Assembly: GCA_009779935.1 (NCBI GenBank)
Contig: WRAX01000015.1
Span: 1 to 54,974, forward strand
Length of the DNA: 54,974 nt
Source: Defluviitaleaceae bacterium
GTDB lineage: Bacteria > Bacillota > Clostridia > Lachnospirales > WRAX01
Reading direction: 5' to 3'
Shown here: positions 1 through 9,157 of the stretch, piece by piece
Position numbering within the stretch: position 1 is the stretch's first letter
How the letters are laid out: every line of letters begins with the position of its first letter
Program-made: the position numbers and the translations under genes
The notes under the pieces: model-generated
What the model was told of the DNA's origin: nothing
The model's input: only the letters and a program-made list of their open reading frames with translations
Database searches by the model: none

Positions 1-78
1 TATAACAAAGACAGACCACATTCTGCCAATGATTTTCTTCCACCTAATGAGAAGGAGAAGGGATTTGGTGGTGAATGA
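1..78 (+). CDS. C-terminal end of a probable DDE transposase (partial)
   Basis: The first 25 codons are open and end in TGA at 76-78. The window starts inside the gene. The peptide begins YNKDRPHSANDFLPP, which resembles the YN-x-x-RPHSALG-x-L-P tail of IS3/IS481-type rve transposases, where it follows the last catalytic Glu. The family call rests on this short motif only. It fits the mobile-element character of the next kilobase. Nothing else can be said because the catalytic core lies outside the window. Confidence 0.4.
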   Translation, partial: YNKDRPHSANDFLPPNEKEKGFGGE

Positions 79-113
79 TAAATTATTTTACGAAATTGTG
101 TCTACTTTATTGA

Positions 114-260
114 CTATAGTCCAATTACCTCAATGTTGATGAAGATTTCTTTTACATCTGCCAAGAGTGCTTTAATTGCATTGCTTGGGTTATCTTCCAT
201 AAGAATGAAAGCCTTTTTGTTGCCGTTTTGGTATGTTCCTATCACTACATACTTGTTCAT
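114..260 (-). CDS. Small hypothetical protein (48 aa)
   Basis: I chose the ATG at 258-260 (MNKYVVIGTYQNGNK) because a GGAGGG ribosome binding site lies about 9 nt upstream. The frame is open further upstream but without a better site. The gene starts 16 nt after the end of the AP2 gene on the same strand, so the two are probably co-transcribed. The protein is slightly acidic with no membrane segment or known motif. It resembles the small accessory ORFs of phages and integrative elements, but I do not recognise a family. Confidence 0.5.
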   Translation of the reverse strand: MNKYVVIGTYQNGNKKAFILMEDNPSNAIKALLADVKEIFINIEVIGL

Positions 261-276
261 ACTGTGATACCCTCCT

Positions 277-981
277 TCAATAATTTTCATTATCATCATT
301 TTTAACTTGTTCATCAGATGCGTTCAAGGATTTGTGCCAGTCGATGAAAGGCTCGAAGTGCATTTTTTCCGCTTGTTGAGGAACTTTTGTTGCTTCTTCT
401 AAATCCTTGAAATATCCAAGGATATACGTTCTTCCCCTAAATGCAATCCCTGCTACCCATCTGTTGGCTCGTTTGTCGTACCATACTCCTTTAACTCCGC
501 TTGTGTTGTTTTTATTGATTGTTTTGCTTCGGATTCCATAAACATTCGAGCCACCGTAAAATGGACTACCTTTATTTTCTTTATCCGAACGGCTTTTGAT
601 ATAGTTTTGTTTTAGGCAACCGCAGCTTTTCTTCCCACCCCTCTGTAATAGATTTCCAGTCACCTCGGTAATATTTCCACAATCACACTTTGCCCGCCAT
701 GTTACACGGTTTAATCGTGCGTTTTCATCATCACTAATTACTTGTTCAATGATTACCAAGCTACCGAACCGCATCCCAGTATAGTCCTTAGTGCATGATT
801 TTCCATTTCTTGCAACGCTTTCCTTGTGTAAACAACCGCAACTTTTCGTTTTCCCGCTTTTCACCAAGCGAACGGTTGTAATCTTCTCGTTCCCACAATC
901 GCACTTAAACTTCCAAAGTGGATTTTTAACTTTACGTTTTATGCCGTCTATGCGATAGCCCGCACTCTCAACTGCGACCAA
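277..981 (-). CDS. AP2 domain protein with two zinc-ribbon repeats (mobile-element type), start unclear
   Basis: The protein has two repeats of about 90 residues. Each combines a G-x-RFG-x-LV motif with a KCDCGN...KSCGC four-cysteine ribbon. A C-terminal AP2/ERF-type DNA-binding domain follows (NTSGVKGVWYDKRANRWVAGI). Such proteins are common in phages and integrative elements and are thought to bind DNA; target and role are unknown. The listed TTG start lies inside the first repeat motif. The frame stays open to 1017 and encodes the missing GGKRFGR part, but no ATG, GTG or good TTG precedes the in-frame TGA at 1018-1020. Either a rare ATT start at 1003-1005 is used or the 5' end has been damaged. 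Stop at 277-279. Confidence 0.6.
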   Translation of the reverse strand: MVAVESAGYRIDGIKRKVKNPLWKFKCDCGNEKITTVRLVKSGKTKSCGCLHKESVARNGKSCTKDYTGMRFGSLVIIEQVISDDENARLNRVTWRAKCDCGNITEVTGNLLQRGGKKSCGCLKQNYIKSRSDKENKGSPFYGGSNVYGIRSKTINKNNTSGVKGVWYDKRANRWVAGIAFRGRTYILGYFKDLEEATKVPQQAEKMHFEPFIDWHKSLNASDEQVKNDDNENY

Positions 982-1017
982 ACGTCCAAAGCGCTTTCCT
1001 CCAATGTGGCTAAAATT

Positions 1018-1194
1018 TCATTTCATTTGTATATCTACTGCCTGTCCTCCTCCTGCTCTGTTTTTAGCGACCGTAGCCGCTTTGGTAATGAGTTGCCCTG
1101 TTGCAATGCGAAAACCGCTAACTTTTCCTTGAAAAAGGGCATAAAAAAATAGGACTAAGTTCGTGAAACCCGCATATTTACTGGGTTTACTTAC
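1018..1194 (-). other. Open frame fragment upstream of the AP2 gene, probably the tail of a mobile-element gene
   Basis: The minus strand is open for 58 codons from a TAA at 1195-1197 to the TGA at 1018-1020. The last 25 or so residues (GQLITKAATVAKNRAGGG, then QAVDIQMK) look protein-like rather than random. No start codon with a ribosome site is visible. The fragment is in the same frame as the AP2 gene, separated only by the TGA. It may be a truncated gene, or one end of a gene broken when this DNA joined the penicillin-binding protein gene. Family not recognised. Confidence 0.25.
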
Positions 1195-1202
1195 TTAGTC
1201 CT
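1143..1202 (-). terminator. Hairpin plus T-run at the end of the truncated PBP gene
   Basis: Read on the minus strand, AGGACTAAGT pairs with ACTTAGTCCT (1193-1202 and 1151-1160). An inner AAACCC/GGGTTT pair lies at 1183-1188 and 1166-1171, and seven Ts follow. This has the form of an intrinsic terminator. It overlaps the stop codon of the truncated penicillin-binding protein and lies exactly at the point where that protein's similarity ends, so it may belong to the DNA that broke the gene. Confidence 0.6.
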
Positions 1203-2137
1203 ATTATAACGCAGTCATTTATGGTAAAATTGCGCCACATCCCGTTAAGATGGTTCATTTGCTCTTCATTACTAAAATGTATCCATTGCTCCGCCAGTTC
1301 CGGTCGGTTGATGGTAAAGGGTTCGTTAAGGTCAAAGCTGGGAACATTTGCCATTGCCAAAATTTCTCCTGTTTGTGGGTTCATAACAATTATTGCGCCA
1401 CGAATTGCCTGTTTTGCCTCCACTGCCTTTTCAATGGTTTGCTGGGCAAACTGCTGTACGACGGAATCCAGTGTGGTTACTAAATTAAACCCATCTACGG
1501 GGTCAATGCGGATGGTTTTGCTATCCGCAAATTCCCGCCCTCGGGCATCGGTTTCCGTTAAAATTTTGCCACGTTGCCCTGCCAAGAAGCCGTCAAATTT
1601 AGCTTCCAACCCTATAATGCCTTGGTTGTCAATACCTACAAAGCCAATTACTTGCGCTGCAAGGTCGTTAAACGGATATACTCTTTCCACATCTTCGTCA
1701 ATTATAATGCCGGGTATAGCTAACCTGCGTAATTCCTCAGCAATTTCGGGGTCCACATGGCTCTGGATGCGCTCCAAAGCCACCCTGCGCCCCACTTTTT
1801 CCCGCACTAAGTCCAAATCCATATCAATGGCAGTTGCCAGTGTGGTTGCTACCAGCTCTGCATCTTCTACCTGCGCCCTGATAACGCTTACAGTGGCCAC
1901 TGTACGGGTTACGGCAAGCCCTACCCCGTTACGGTCGTAAATATTACCACGGTCGGGTCGTATAAGCCTATCACGGGTATGCTGTTCATAAGCCCTTGCT
2001 TGAAGTATATCCCCCTGCACCGCCTGTATGTAAAATATGCGTATGCCCAGTATCATCAGCATTGCAACCATCACGCTACCCATTAATAAAATTTTTTTTC
2101 GCATAACCATTGTTGGCCGCTGTCCTTGCTTGCCCAT
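1187..2137 (-). pseudogene. Class B penicillin-binding protein (SpoVD/FtsI type), truncated before the catalytic serine
   Basis: The 316-residue frame has a short cytoplasmic start, one membrane anchor (about residues 13-33), and a PBP dimerisation domain with RGNIYDRNG near residue 62. The transpeptidase domain then begins (TTLDSVVQQFAQQTIEKAV, GAIIVMNPQTGEILAMA). Full-length relatives are about 550-750 residues. After MWRNFTIND the family normally continues with a YEPGSTFK-type catalytic motif. Here it changes to CVIIGLSK and a stop, so the STxK serine and all later motifs are lost. The start ATG has a GAGGTG ribosome site. The protein should be unable to crosslink peptidoglycan unless the rest of the gene can be rejoined. 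The missing 3' part is not in the window. Confidence 0.85.
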
Positions 2138-2191
2138 AAAATCACCTCTTACACCATCTTACGAAAGCTTGTTGCCCAATATTCCGCATGT

Positions 2192-2220
2192 TTGACAAAG
2201 TCGGCATGCTGTGCTATAAT
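2192..2220 (+). promoter_or_regulatory. Promoter for nrdJ
   Basis: TTGACA at 2192-2197 and TATAAT at 2215-2220 are both perfect consensus hexamers with a 17-bp spacer. They lie 33 nt before the nrdJ start. Confidence 0.85.
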
Positions 2221-2252
2221 TTTCAGACAAGCATAGAAGGGGCTGAGCCATA

Positions 2253-5000
2253 TTGAAAATTGAACGGCATTTTACCAAAAACACCGCAAACAAAGCGGTG
2301 CATGATTTTTTTGAATGGAAAAAAGTAGACGTAGTGTTAAAAAACCACAGCACAGGGGAAACAATACTGGAAATGAAAAATTTGGAATTTCCCCAAAGCT
2401 ACTCCCAAAACGCTTGCGACATTGTTGCCAGCAAATTTTTCCGTAAAAGCGGTGTTCCCGGGACGGGGCATGAAGTTTCCATAAAACAAACCGTAGGCCG
2501 TATGGTTGATTTCTGGGTGGCTTCCATGTTAGATGGGGGCATTATAAATCCGGATCAAGAGCAGATTGTGAAAGACGAACTTACCTTTATGTTGATAGAC
2601 CAGCGTTTTGCCCCCAACAGCCCCCAATGGTTTAATACCGGGCTGGATTTAGCATATGGCATTAAGGGCAGAAGTAATGGACATTTTTATTTTGATTTGG
2701 AAAGGGGCGAGGTGGTAGAATCTGATAATTCTTACACCCGCACCCAGGGCTCGGCTTGTTTTATCATAAGCATCGAAGATTCGCTGGTAGGTGACAAATC
2801 CCTAACAGATACATTGGTAACAGAAAGCCGTTTGTTTAAGTACGGCTCGGGGGTTGGCTCTAATTTAAGTAAAATACGTGCTAAAAACGAGAAGTTGTCA
2901 GGGGGCGGCAAGTCATCAGGCTTATTAAGCTTCCTTAAAGTGTTGGATAAAAATGCAGGTGCAATAAAATCCGGCGGCACAACCCGCCGTGCCGCCAAAA
3001 TGAATGTGTTAGATATGAACCATCCAGAAATTTTGGATTACGTACGCTGGAAGGCTCGTGAGGAAGACAAGGTTGCGGTTTTAGGTGCAGCAGGTTATGA
3101 CATGGGTATTGACGGTGAGGCTTATGATACGGTGAGTGGGCAAAACGTCAACAACTCCGTGCGTATCCCTGATGGTTTTATGAAACAATTGTTGGAAAGT
3201 GGCAATAAGGAATGGCAAACCCATGGCAGGATTGATGAAAGTATAAACAAAACAACCACTGTGGATGAACTGTGGACTGCCATAGCGGAAGCTGCCCACC
3301 GTTGCGGAGATCCCGGCGTGCAGTTTGAAAACACCATAAACGCTGCCCACACCTGCCCTGCCGGTGAAGATGGGCAAACGGGAGCATACTACAACCAAAT
3401 AAACGCATCAAACCCGTGCAGTGAGTATTTTTTCCTTGATGACACAGCTTGCAACCTTGCCAGCATTAATGTGCTTAAATTTTATGATGACAAAACAGGT
3501 AAATTTGACATAGATAGCTACTGCCATGCCATCGGCATGATACAGCTGGTACTGGAAGCCACCATCCACTGGGGACAGTTCCCCACCGCAGATATTGCAC
3601 GCAAATCCCACAAATTCCGCACAACAGGGCTTGGGCTTACCAATATGGGTGCATTATTTATGGCAATGGGCTTGCCTTATGATTCGGATAAGGCAAGGAA
3701 TCTTGGGGCGGCACTGTGCAGCATTTTAACAGGGCAAAGCTACTATGCATCCGCTAAAATGGCTGAAAAGGTTGGGGCTTTTGAGTGCTATGAAATAAAT
3801 AAAAAGCCCATGATTGGCGTACTTAAAAACCAAGCAAAAGCAGCAGAAGTTTTAGGTGATTTTGATGCGGCAAAGACTGCTGTTAAATGCTGGGAAAATG
3901 CCATTAAGGCCGGTGAAAAACATGGTTTTCGTAATGCACAAGTTACTTGCCTTGCACCAACAGGTACAATTGCATTTGCCATGGACTGTGACTCCACCTC
4001 ATCTGAGCCGTTTTTTAGCCATATCGCCTATAAAAAGCTGGTGGGCGGCGGGGTTATCACCACATTTAACCAGGTTATCGCCACAAGCTTAAAAACCTTG
4101 GACTATAACCCCCAACAAATAGAGGATATTTTGAATTACATAGTGGATGGCGATGGCAAAATCGAAGGCGCACCCCATTTAAGCGACGAACATTTGCCTG
4201 TGTTTGACACAGCAAGCAAATGCGGCAGCGGTGTACGCTATATCAGCCCGGAGGCTCATGTTAAAATGGTTGGTGCACTAAGTCCTCATTTGTCAGGCGG
4301 CATATCCAAAACTGTTAATTTGCCATCTGATGCCACCGTACAGGATATTAAGGATATTTATGAGCTTTCTTGGAAATCGGGCGTTAAAGCAATTACGGTT
4401 TATCGTGATGGTTGCAAAGGTGCGCAACCCCTAAGTGCATCCAAATCTAGTGATGTTGCTGAAAAACAGGCGTCCAAAAGCCCCTTTGCTGTGCGGGAAA
4501 AAATGCCTGATGAGCCAAAAGCACTAAAAAACCGTGTTGTTATTGGCGGCCACACCCTGCACATAACCCGTGCTTTTTATGATGATGGGAGGCTTGGCGA
4601 GGTATTTGTAACCGCCGGAAAGCAAGGCAATACCGCAACAGGACTTATTGGCGTGTTAAGCAAGGTTATTTCCAAATCCTTACAATACGGCGTTCCTGCT
4701 GAGGTTATATCCGCCATGTTGCGTAGCCATGATTTTGCACCAAATGGCATGGTGCAGGGCCACGCCAATATCAAAATGGCAAATTCCATATCTGACCTTA
4801 TCAGCAAATTTATTGATATTTCCGTGGGCAATTACAACTTTGTACAAATACGCCCCGACGAGTATGCACCATGCGAAAAAACCGCCGAAACCAGCCTGGT
4901 GTACGGCGAAACCTGCCATTATTGCGGCAGTGATAAAATGGTAAAAACAGGTACGTGCCTAACCTGCACCCTTTGCGGCGCAAACACCGGCTGTAGCTAA
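2253..5000 (+). CDS. nrdJ: Vitamin B12-dependent ribonucleotide reductase (class II)
   Basis: The enzyme reduces ribonucleotides to deoxyribonucleotides using adenosylcobalamin as the radical source. It works with or without oxygen and has no small subunit. The 915-residue frame has the NrdJ layout: an N-terminal region, a ten-stranded barrel with NPCSEYFFLDDTACNLASINV-type substrate and radical loop residues near 390-410, and an APTGT-x-AFAMDCDSTSSEP loop. A C-terminal cysteine-rich zinc ribbon follows (CHYCGS...CLTCTLCGANTGC), thought to carry the reducing thiols. The TTG start at 2253 follows a GGGGCTGAG region and a consensus promoter. The gene is monocistronic here and divergent from the truncated PBP gene. 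Confidence 0.95.
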   Translation: MKIERHFTKNTANKAVHDFFEWKKVDVVLKNHSTGETILEMKNLEFPQSYSQNACDIVASKFFRKSGVPGTGHEVSIKQTVGRMVDFWVASMLDGGIINPDQEQIVKDELTFMLIDQRFAPNSPQWFNTGLDLAYGIKGRSNGHFYFDLERGEVVESDNSYTRTQGSACFIISIEDSLVGDKSLTDTLVTESRLFKYGSGVGSNLSKIRAKNEKLSGGGKSSGLLSFLKVLDKNAGAIKSGGTTRRAAKMNVLDMNHPEILDYVRWKAREEDKVAVLGAAGYDMGIDGEAYDTVSGQNVNNSVRIPDGFMKQLLESGNKEWQTHGRIDESINKTTTVDELWTAIAEAAHRCGDPGVQFENTINAAHTCPAGEDGQTGAYYNQINASNPCSEYFFLDDTACNLASINVLKFYDDKTGKFDIDSYCHAIGMIQLVLEATIHWGQFPTADIARKSHKFRTTGLGLTNMGALFMAMGLPYDSDKARNLGAALCSILTGQSYYASAKMAEKVGAFECYEINKKPMIGVLKNQAKAAEVLGDFDAAKTAVKCWENAIKAGEKHGFRNAQVTCLAPTGTIAFAMDCDSTSSEPFFSHIAYKKLVGGGVITTFNQVIATSLKTLDYNPQQIEDILNYIVDGDGKIEGAPHLSDEHLPVFDTASKCGSGVRYISPEAHVKMVGALSPHLSGGISKTVNLPSDATVQDIKDIYELSWKSGVKAITVYRDGCKGAQPLSASKSSDVAEKQASKSPFAVREKMPDEPKALKNRVVIGGHTLHITRAFYDDGRLGEVFVTAGKQGNTATGLIGVLSKVISKSLQYGVPAEVISAMLRSHDFAPNGMVQGHANIKMANSISDLISKFIDISVGNYNFVQIRPDEYAPCEKTAETSLVYGETCHYCGSDKMVKTGTCLTCTLCGANTGCS

Positions 5001-5085
5001 AAAGCAAGTAACCATTATAATTTGCAATACAAACAAAAGCACATAAGTGATGCCACTTATTCTCAAATCGAAAGAAGGCAGGATT

Positions 5086-6186
5086 ATGAGTGACGACAAA
5101 AATAATATGGTTGGATATTGGTTGCCCACCGCAGACTCCAAAACCGATACAATATCTCGCAATATGGAGGCGTATTTTGCGTCCGCTTTAATGTATGGTG
5201 TTAACTTTTTTGTATTTTCGTCAAAAGATGTGGATATTGAAAATGAGTTAGTTAACGGCACTTTTTGGGAGGATGGCAAATATTTCAAGAAAATTGTACC
5301 TATGCCAATTGTATTTGATTTAAGATTAGGGAGCGGGGTGCACAAAAAGTCGCCAGACGTTTTGCAGGCATTAAATCAATCTGGGTATCGAGTTTCAAGG
5401 GCTTACATAGGTACAAAGCTCGTAAACTCTATGCGCTTATCCAAAGGGAAGTTTTCCAGTTTTTTAATAGACTATGCAAGATATGGCGAAGACAAAATTG
5501 AAAGTTTTTTGGAAAAGCATGGAACGATTATATTAAAGCCAGAAAGTGGTTCCAATGGTAAGGGGATTTATAAATTACAGCACAGTGACCAGGATACCGT
5601 TGAAGTGCATTATTTGACCGACAAAACAAAGATGAAGCTTGCAGACTTCATTGCGGAAAATAGAGAAGTGTTACAAAAAAAGTATTTGATGCAAAGATTT
5701 ATAGAAAGTACTACTTCGGACGGCTCTCCAATGGATATACGCCTTAATATGGCACGTGGAAAAGGAGGGAAGTGGGGACTTAACCTCGTTTATATACGCC
5801 TTGGCAACGCAAGTTATGTCGGAACAAACATCGGAAAGGAGATGAGAGCCCGCTCTATCGATGTGCGAGGAGCACTTTCGTTTCAACTGGGAGCAAAAGA
5901 AGGAAAGCGCATTTATGAAGAAGTCAAAAAGTTTGCTACAGATTTTCCGGAATACTTTCAAAAGAGAGTGGATTTTATCATTCCTGAATTGTGTATAGAT
6001 ATTGGTATTGATAGAGGCGATGAGAATAAACTGAGGATTTTTGAGATTGGCGTTTCGCCAGGGGGGGTCTTTCCGTACAATATGATATACCCTTCTGAAA
6101 ATATACAGTTTTATAAATACTTAATGGAAGAACGGGATGATTTGCTAAACCCATTTAGAGAAAACACAATTAAACTTAACACATAG
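5086..6186 (+). CDS. YheC/YheD-like ATP-grasp protein (spore coat-associated type)
   Basis: The 366-residue protein matches the YheC/D ATP-grasp family, known from Bacillus spores. The lysine-containing nucleotide loop is IILKPESGSNGKGIY (about residues 150-165). YLMQRFIES and DIRLNMARG follow in the ligand-binding core, and a C-terminal LCIDIGIDRG...FEIGVSPGG acidic metal site closes the domain. I chose the ATG at 5086 because GAAGGCAGG precedes it; an upstream in-frame start at 5047 has no ribosome site. The substrate is unknown for the family. Its presence hints at a spore-forming host, though YheC/D-like proteins are not restricted to spores. Confidence 0.8.
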   Translation: MSDDKNNMVGYWLPTADSKTDTISRNMEAYFASALMYGVNFFVFSSKDVDIENELVNGTFWEDGKYFKKIVPMPIVFDLRLGSGVHKKSPDVLQALNQSGYRVSRAYIGTKLVNSMRLSKGKFSSFLIDYARYGEDKIESFLEKHGTIILKPESGSNGKGIYKLQHSDQDTVEVHYLTDKTKMKLADFIAENREVLQKKYLMQRFIESTTSDGSPMDIRLNMARGKGGKWGLNLVYIRLGNASYVGTNIGKEMRARSIDVRGALSFQLGAKEGKRIYEEVKKFATDFPEYFQKRVDFIIPELCIDIGIDRGDENKLRIFEIGVSPGGVFPYNMIYPSENIQFYKYLMEERDDLLNPFRENTIKLNT

Positions 6187-6328
6187 GGTTTGCGTTATTA
6201 TATCAAATACCTTCAAAACACAACAACATAAAAACGCTGTACCCAAAGGTGCATAAGTTTTTGACAGCGAATTATCGGCGTAAAAAAGACAAGTTTTTGT
6301 TATTGTTTTTTGGGGGATTGTTATATAC

Positions 6329-6463
6329 TCAAACAATCCCGAAACACTTTATCGCTTTCCGGGCGATAATTTGACTAATGCCAAAATGTTCTGTCATTTC
6401 ATGTTGATAGGCATCAGGAGTATCTGTTAAGAAATCAAGCAGGGCTTGTTTCTTTATATTCAA
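6329..6463 (-). pseudogene. Remnant of an IS630-type transposase, N-terminal HTH only
   Basis: A 44-codon minus-strand frame from a TTG reads KKQALLDFLTDTPDAYQ then HEMTEHFGISQIIARKAIK. This is the helix-turn-helix pattern that opens IS630-family transposases (LxxFLxxHPDAxQxEMAEHFGVS). It ends in TGA with no catalytic domain. The surrounding 6187-6563 has no other coding signal I can support, so this intergenic stretch is mostly decayed insertion-sequence DNA. Confidence 0.5.
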
Positions 6464-6563
6464 TTATTCGTTTCTTGAATTTATTGTCATATGGTATGGT
6501 TGGATTATAGCGTATGTTGCTACTTTTTGCAAGCTGTTTCGGCATAGCGCAGCTGTGGGCATA

Positions 6564-6606
6564 ATTGAAAAGCAGTCACTATCCGAAATTGTGACTGCTT
6601 TTCAAT
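6564..6606 (-). terminator. Terminator for topA
   Basis: A perfect 16-bp inverted repeat (ATTGAAAAGCAGTCAC and its complement) with an 11-nt loop lies 24 nt after the topA stop. Both arms end in T-rich sequence, so it could act on both strands. Confidence 0.7.
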
Positions 6607-6630
6607 TGGATGACACACATGCTGTGACCC

Positions 6631-8775
6631 CTATGAATCAAGAGCCTCAGTGCGGTAACCGCATTCTTTTTCGTCGATGCACACAATTTTCTTGTTTTTT
6701 GTGCCTTTTTCCAGCATAACCTTGCCGCACTGGGGGCAAGGTTGCCCTGTTGGTTTGTTCCACGACATAAAATCGCATTCAGGATTTTTTTCGCAACCGT
6801 AGTATATGCGTCCTTTTTTGGTTTTTTTAATCATTACCTTAGCTTTGCAGGTGGGGCAGTCTACCCCCGCCTCTTCCAGCAAAGGTTTGGCATTGCGGCA
6901 TTCCGGGAACCCCGGACAGGCAAGAAAGCGTCCATAACGCCCAAATTTTATCACCATTAGGCGTCCACAGTGTTCACAGGGTATGTCGCTTTCCTCATCC
7001 CTAATTTCAACCTCTCCAATGTTTTCTTCGGCTTTGGTTACGGTTTCCTCGAAAGGGTAGTAAAAGTTGCGCAAAATATCCTTCCACGGCACTTCCCCTT
7101 CTTCCACTGCATCCAGCCGTTCTTCCATTTTTGCAGTAAAATCAATATCCACAATTTGGTCAAAGTTTTCGGACATTATTGTGTTTACCACATTACCAAG
7201 CTCGGTGGGATGCAGGTTTTTTTGCTCCTTGCTTACATAGCCACGGGTGGTTATGGTGGCAATGGTGGGTGCATAGGTGGATGGGCGGCCAACCCCATTT
7301 TCTTCCAAAGCCTTAACCAGTGTTGCTTCCGAATATCTGGGTGGCGGCTGGGTAAAGTGCTGGCTGGGAGTTATTTTTGATAATGCCAACTTTTCGCCCA
7401 CAGCAAGCTCCGGCAGGGTTTTGGTTTCGTCCTCTTTGTCCTCTTGGGTCATATAAACTTTTTTATACCCTTCAAACCTCAAAATGGAGCCGTTTGCGTG
7501 GAAGGTTTGCTCCCCTGCCCCGATTTTTACGGCAACCGTGTCAAATACAGCCGGCATCATCAAGCTGGCTATAAAACGCCGCCAAATAAGGCGGTACAGC
7601 TTATGTTGGTCTTTTGAAAGGGATGCCATCGCCTCCTCTGGCGTAATATGCACATAGGTTGGGCGGATGGCTTCGTGGGCATCCTGGGTGCGCCTTGCAG
7701 ATTTTACAACAGGCTTCTCTTTAACCGCAAAATCTGCACCAAAATGTGTTAGGATATGGGCTTTACCTGCCTCAAAAGCTTCATCAGAAATACGAACAGA
7801 ATCGGTACGGATATAACTGACAAGGCCAACCGTGCCATGCCCGGCAACTTCCACACCTTCATACAACTGCTGGGCAACCATCATGGTTTTGCGGGTAGCA
7901 AAGCCCAGCTCCCTTGCTGCATCTTGTTGCAGGGTAGATGTGGTAAAGGGGTTTTGTGGGCGGCGTGTGCGCTGGGATTTTTTAACATCCTTAACAATTA
8001 AATCTTCTTTGTCCACATCAGCAAGCACGGCATCGGCATCGGCTTTGCTGGCCAGTTTCACCTTTTTATCGTTTTTGCCATGGTATCGGGCTTCAAACTT
8101 CTTTTTGGCTTGCCCGGATACCTGCGCTTCAATTGTCCAATATTCTTCGGGGATAAAGTTCTCAATCTCTTCTTCCCTGTCGCAGATGATTTTTAGCGCA
8201 ACCGACTGCACCCGACCTGCCGAAAGGCCTTTTTTTACCTTCTTCCACAGCAAAGGGCTGATTTTGTAACCAACAACCCTATCCAATGTGCGGCGTGCTT
8301 GCTGGGCATCCACCAATTTCATATCCAGCGGGCGGGCATTTTTTATGCTGTCCTTCACGGCCGTTTCGGTAATTTCGTTAAAGGTAATGCGGGCAGTTTT
8401 TTCAGGCTCTACTTTCAAAGCGTGGATAAGGTGCCAAGAAATCGCCTCCCCTTCTCTATCAGGGTCGGTTGCTAAGTAGACCATTTTGGCGGCCTTTGCA
8501 TCCTTGCGCAGTTTTGCCAGCAAATCACCTTTACCACGTATGGTGATGTATTTTGGCTCAAAATCGTCCTCCACAAAAATACCCAGCTCGCTTTTAGGCA
8601 AATCCCGCACATGCCCCATGCTCGCCTCGATTTTATAGGACGAGCCTAAGAATTTCTTCAAAGTTTTGGCCTTTGCGGGCGATTCCACGATAACCAGATT
8701 TTTCCCCTTGGGGGCAGCCTTCTTCTTTGTTGCCGTCGTGTTAACTTTTTTTGTTTCCGTTGCCGTCTTTGACAA
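6631..8775 (-). CDS. topA: DNA topoisomerase I
   Basis: Relaxes negative supercoils through a transient 5'-phosphotyrosine link. The 714-residue protein shows the TOPRIM domain (VIVESPAKA at 28-36 and DPDREGE at 104-110, the Mg-binding acidic triad), the LSAGRVQSVALK core, and the catalytic tyrosine Tyr321 in SYIRTDS. Three C-terminal four-cysteine ribbons follow (CEHCGR...CPGFPEC, CPTCKA...CEKNPEC, CPQCGK...CIDEKEC). A lysine-rich 24-residue extension precedes TOPRIM. The TTG start is supported by GAGGTG 7 nt upstream. It is the last gene of the S41 protease-dprA-dsrE-topA run; the dprA-topA pairing is a common Firmicute arrangement. Confidence 0.96.
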   Translation of the reverse strand: MSKTATETKKVNTTATKKKAAPKGKNLVIVESPAKAKTLKKFLGSSYKIEASMGHVRDLPKSELGIFVEDDFEPKYITIRGKGDLLAKLRKDAKAAKMVYLATDPDREGEAISWHLIHALKVEPEKTARITFNEITETAVKDSIKNARPLDMKLVDAQQARRTLDRVVGYKISPLLWKKVKKGLSAGRVQSVALKIICDREEEIENFIPEEYWTIEAQVSGQAKKKFEARYHGKNDKKVKLASKADADAVLADVDKEDLIVKDVKKSQRTRRPQNPFTTSTLQQDAARELGFATRKTMMVAQQLYEGVEVAGHGTVGLVSYIRTDSVRISDEAFEAGKAHILTHFGADFAVKEKPVVKSARRTQDAHEAIRPTYVHITPEEAMASLSKDQHKLYRLIWRRFIASLMMPAVFDTVAVKIGAGEQTFHANGSILRFEGYKKVYMTQEDKEDETKTLPELAVGEKLALSKITPSQHFTQPPPRYSEATLVKALEENGVGRPSTYAPTIATITTRGYVSKEQKNLHPTELGNVVNTIMSENFDQIVDIDFTAKMEERLDAVEEGEVPWKDILRNFYYPFEETVTKAEENIGEVEIRDEESDIPCEHCGRLMVIKFGRYGRFLACPGFPECRNAKPLLEEAGVDCPTCKAKVMIKKTKKGRIYYGCEKNPECDFMSWNKPTGQPCPQCGKVMLEKGTKNKKIVCIDEKECGYRTEALDS

Positions 8776-8805
8776 GCTTATGCACCTCTATCTGAAATAT
8801 ATTAT

Positions 8806-9147
8806 TTACGCATACACAATGGGCTCTCCATTTTTTATCAAATTTGTAAAGCGTTCCGTCCACGGCTCTACTTGAATTCCCAATTCTTCTAACATGCCCA
8901 CAACACCAAATTTGCGGGCACAACTGGTGCAAGCAGAAAAATTAACTCCCGCCTGCTTTGCAATTATAAGCTCTTCTTGGATTGCCTTGTTTTCGGTAAT
9001 AAATTTTACGGGTGCACCCCACAAAACTACCATCACCTCATCCCAATGGTGATATAGCAAGCTTTGGGTGGCATAAAACATTACTAAAAATTGGGATGTA
9101 TGCAAATTGTCGTTTGACCATAATATATGCAGTTTTTTAGATTCCAT
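8806..9147 (-). CDS. DsrE-family protein
   Basis: The 113-residue protein begins MESKKLHILWSNDN. It has the DsrE/DsrF-like fold pattern: an initial hydrophobic strand, then VMVVLWGAPVKFI, and a GVNFSACTSCARKFGV segment with two cysteines near residue 80. Some family members handle sulfur or persulfide, but the role here is unknown. I chose the second ATG because AGGAG is only 4 nt before the first. The ribosome site overlaps the stop codon of dprA, and topA follows after 30 nt, so the gene is part of that operon. Confidence 0.75.
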   Translation of the reverse strand: MESKKLHILWSNDNLHTSQFLVMFYATQSLLYHHWDEVMVVLWGAPVKFITENKAIQEELIIAKQAGVNFSACTSCARKFGVVGMLEELGIQVEPWTERFTNLIKNGEPIVYA

Positions 9148-9157
9148 AAACATTCTC

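Noticed and set aside
1221-1940. 239-codon plus-strand frame
   Set aside because: It is the antisense shadow of the penicillin-binding protein frame, which has clear domain motifs and a ribosome site.
7832-8269. 145-codon plus-strand frame inside topA
   Set aside because: Antisense shadow of a complete, motif-rich topA gene.
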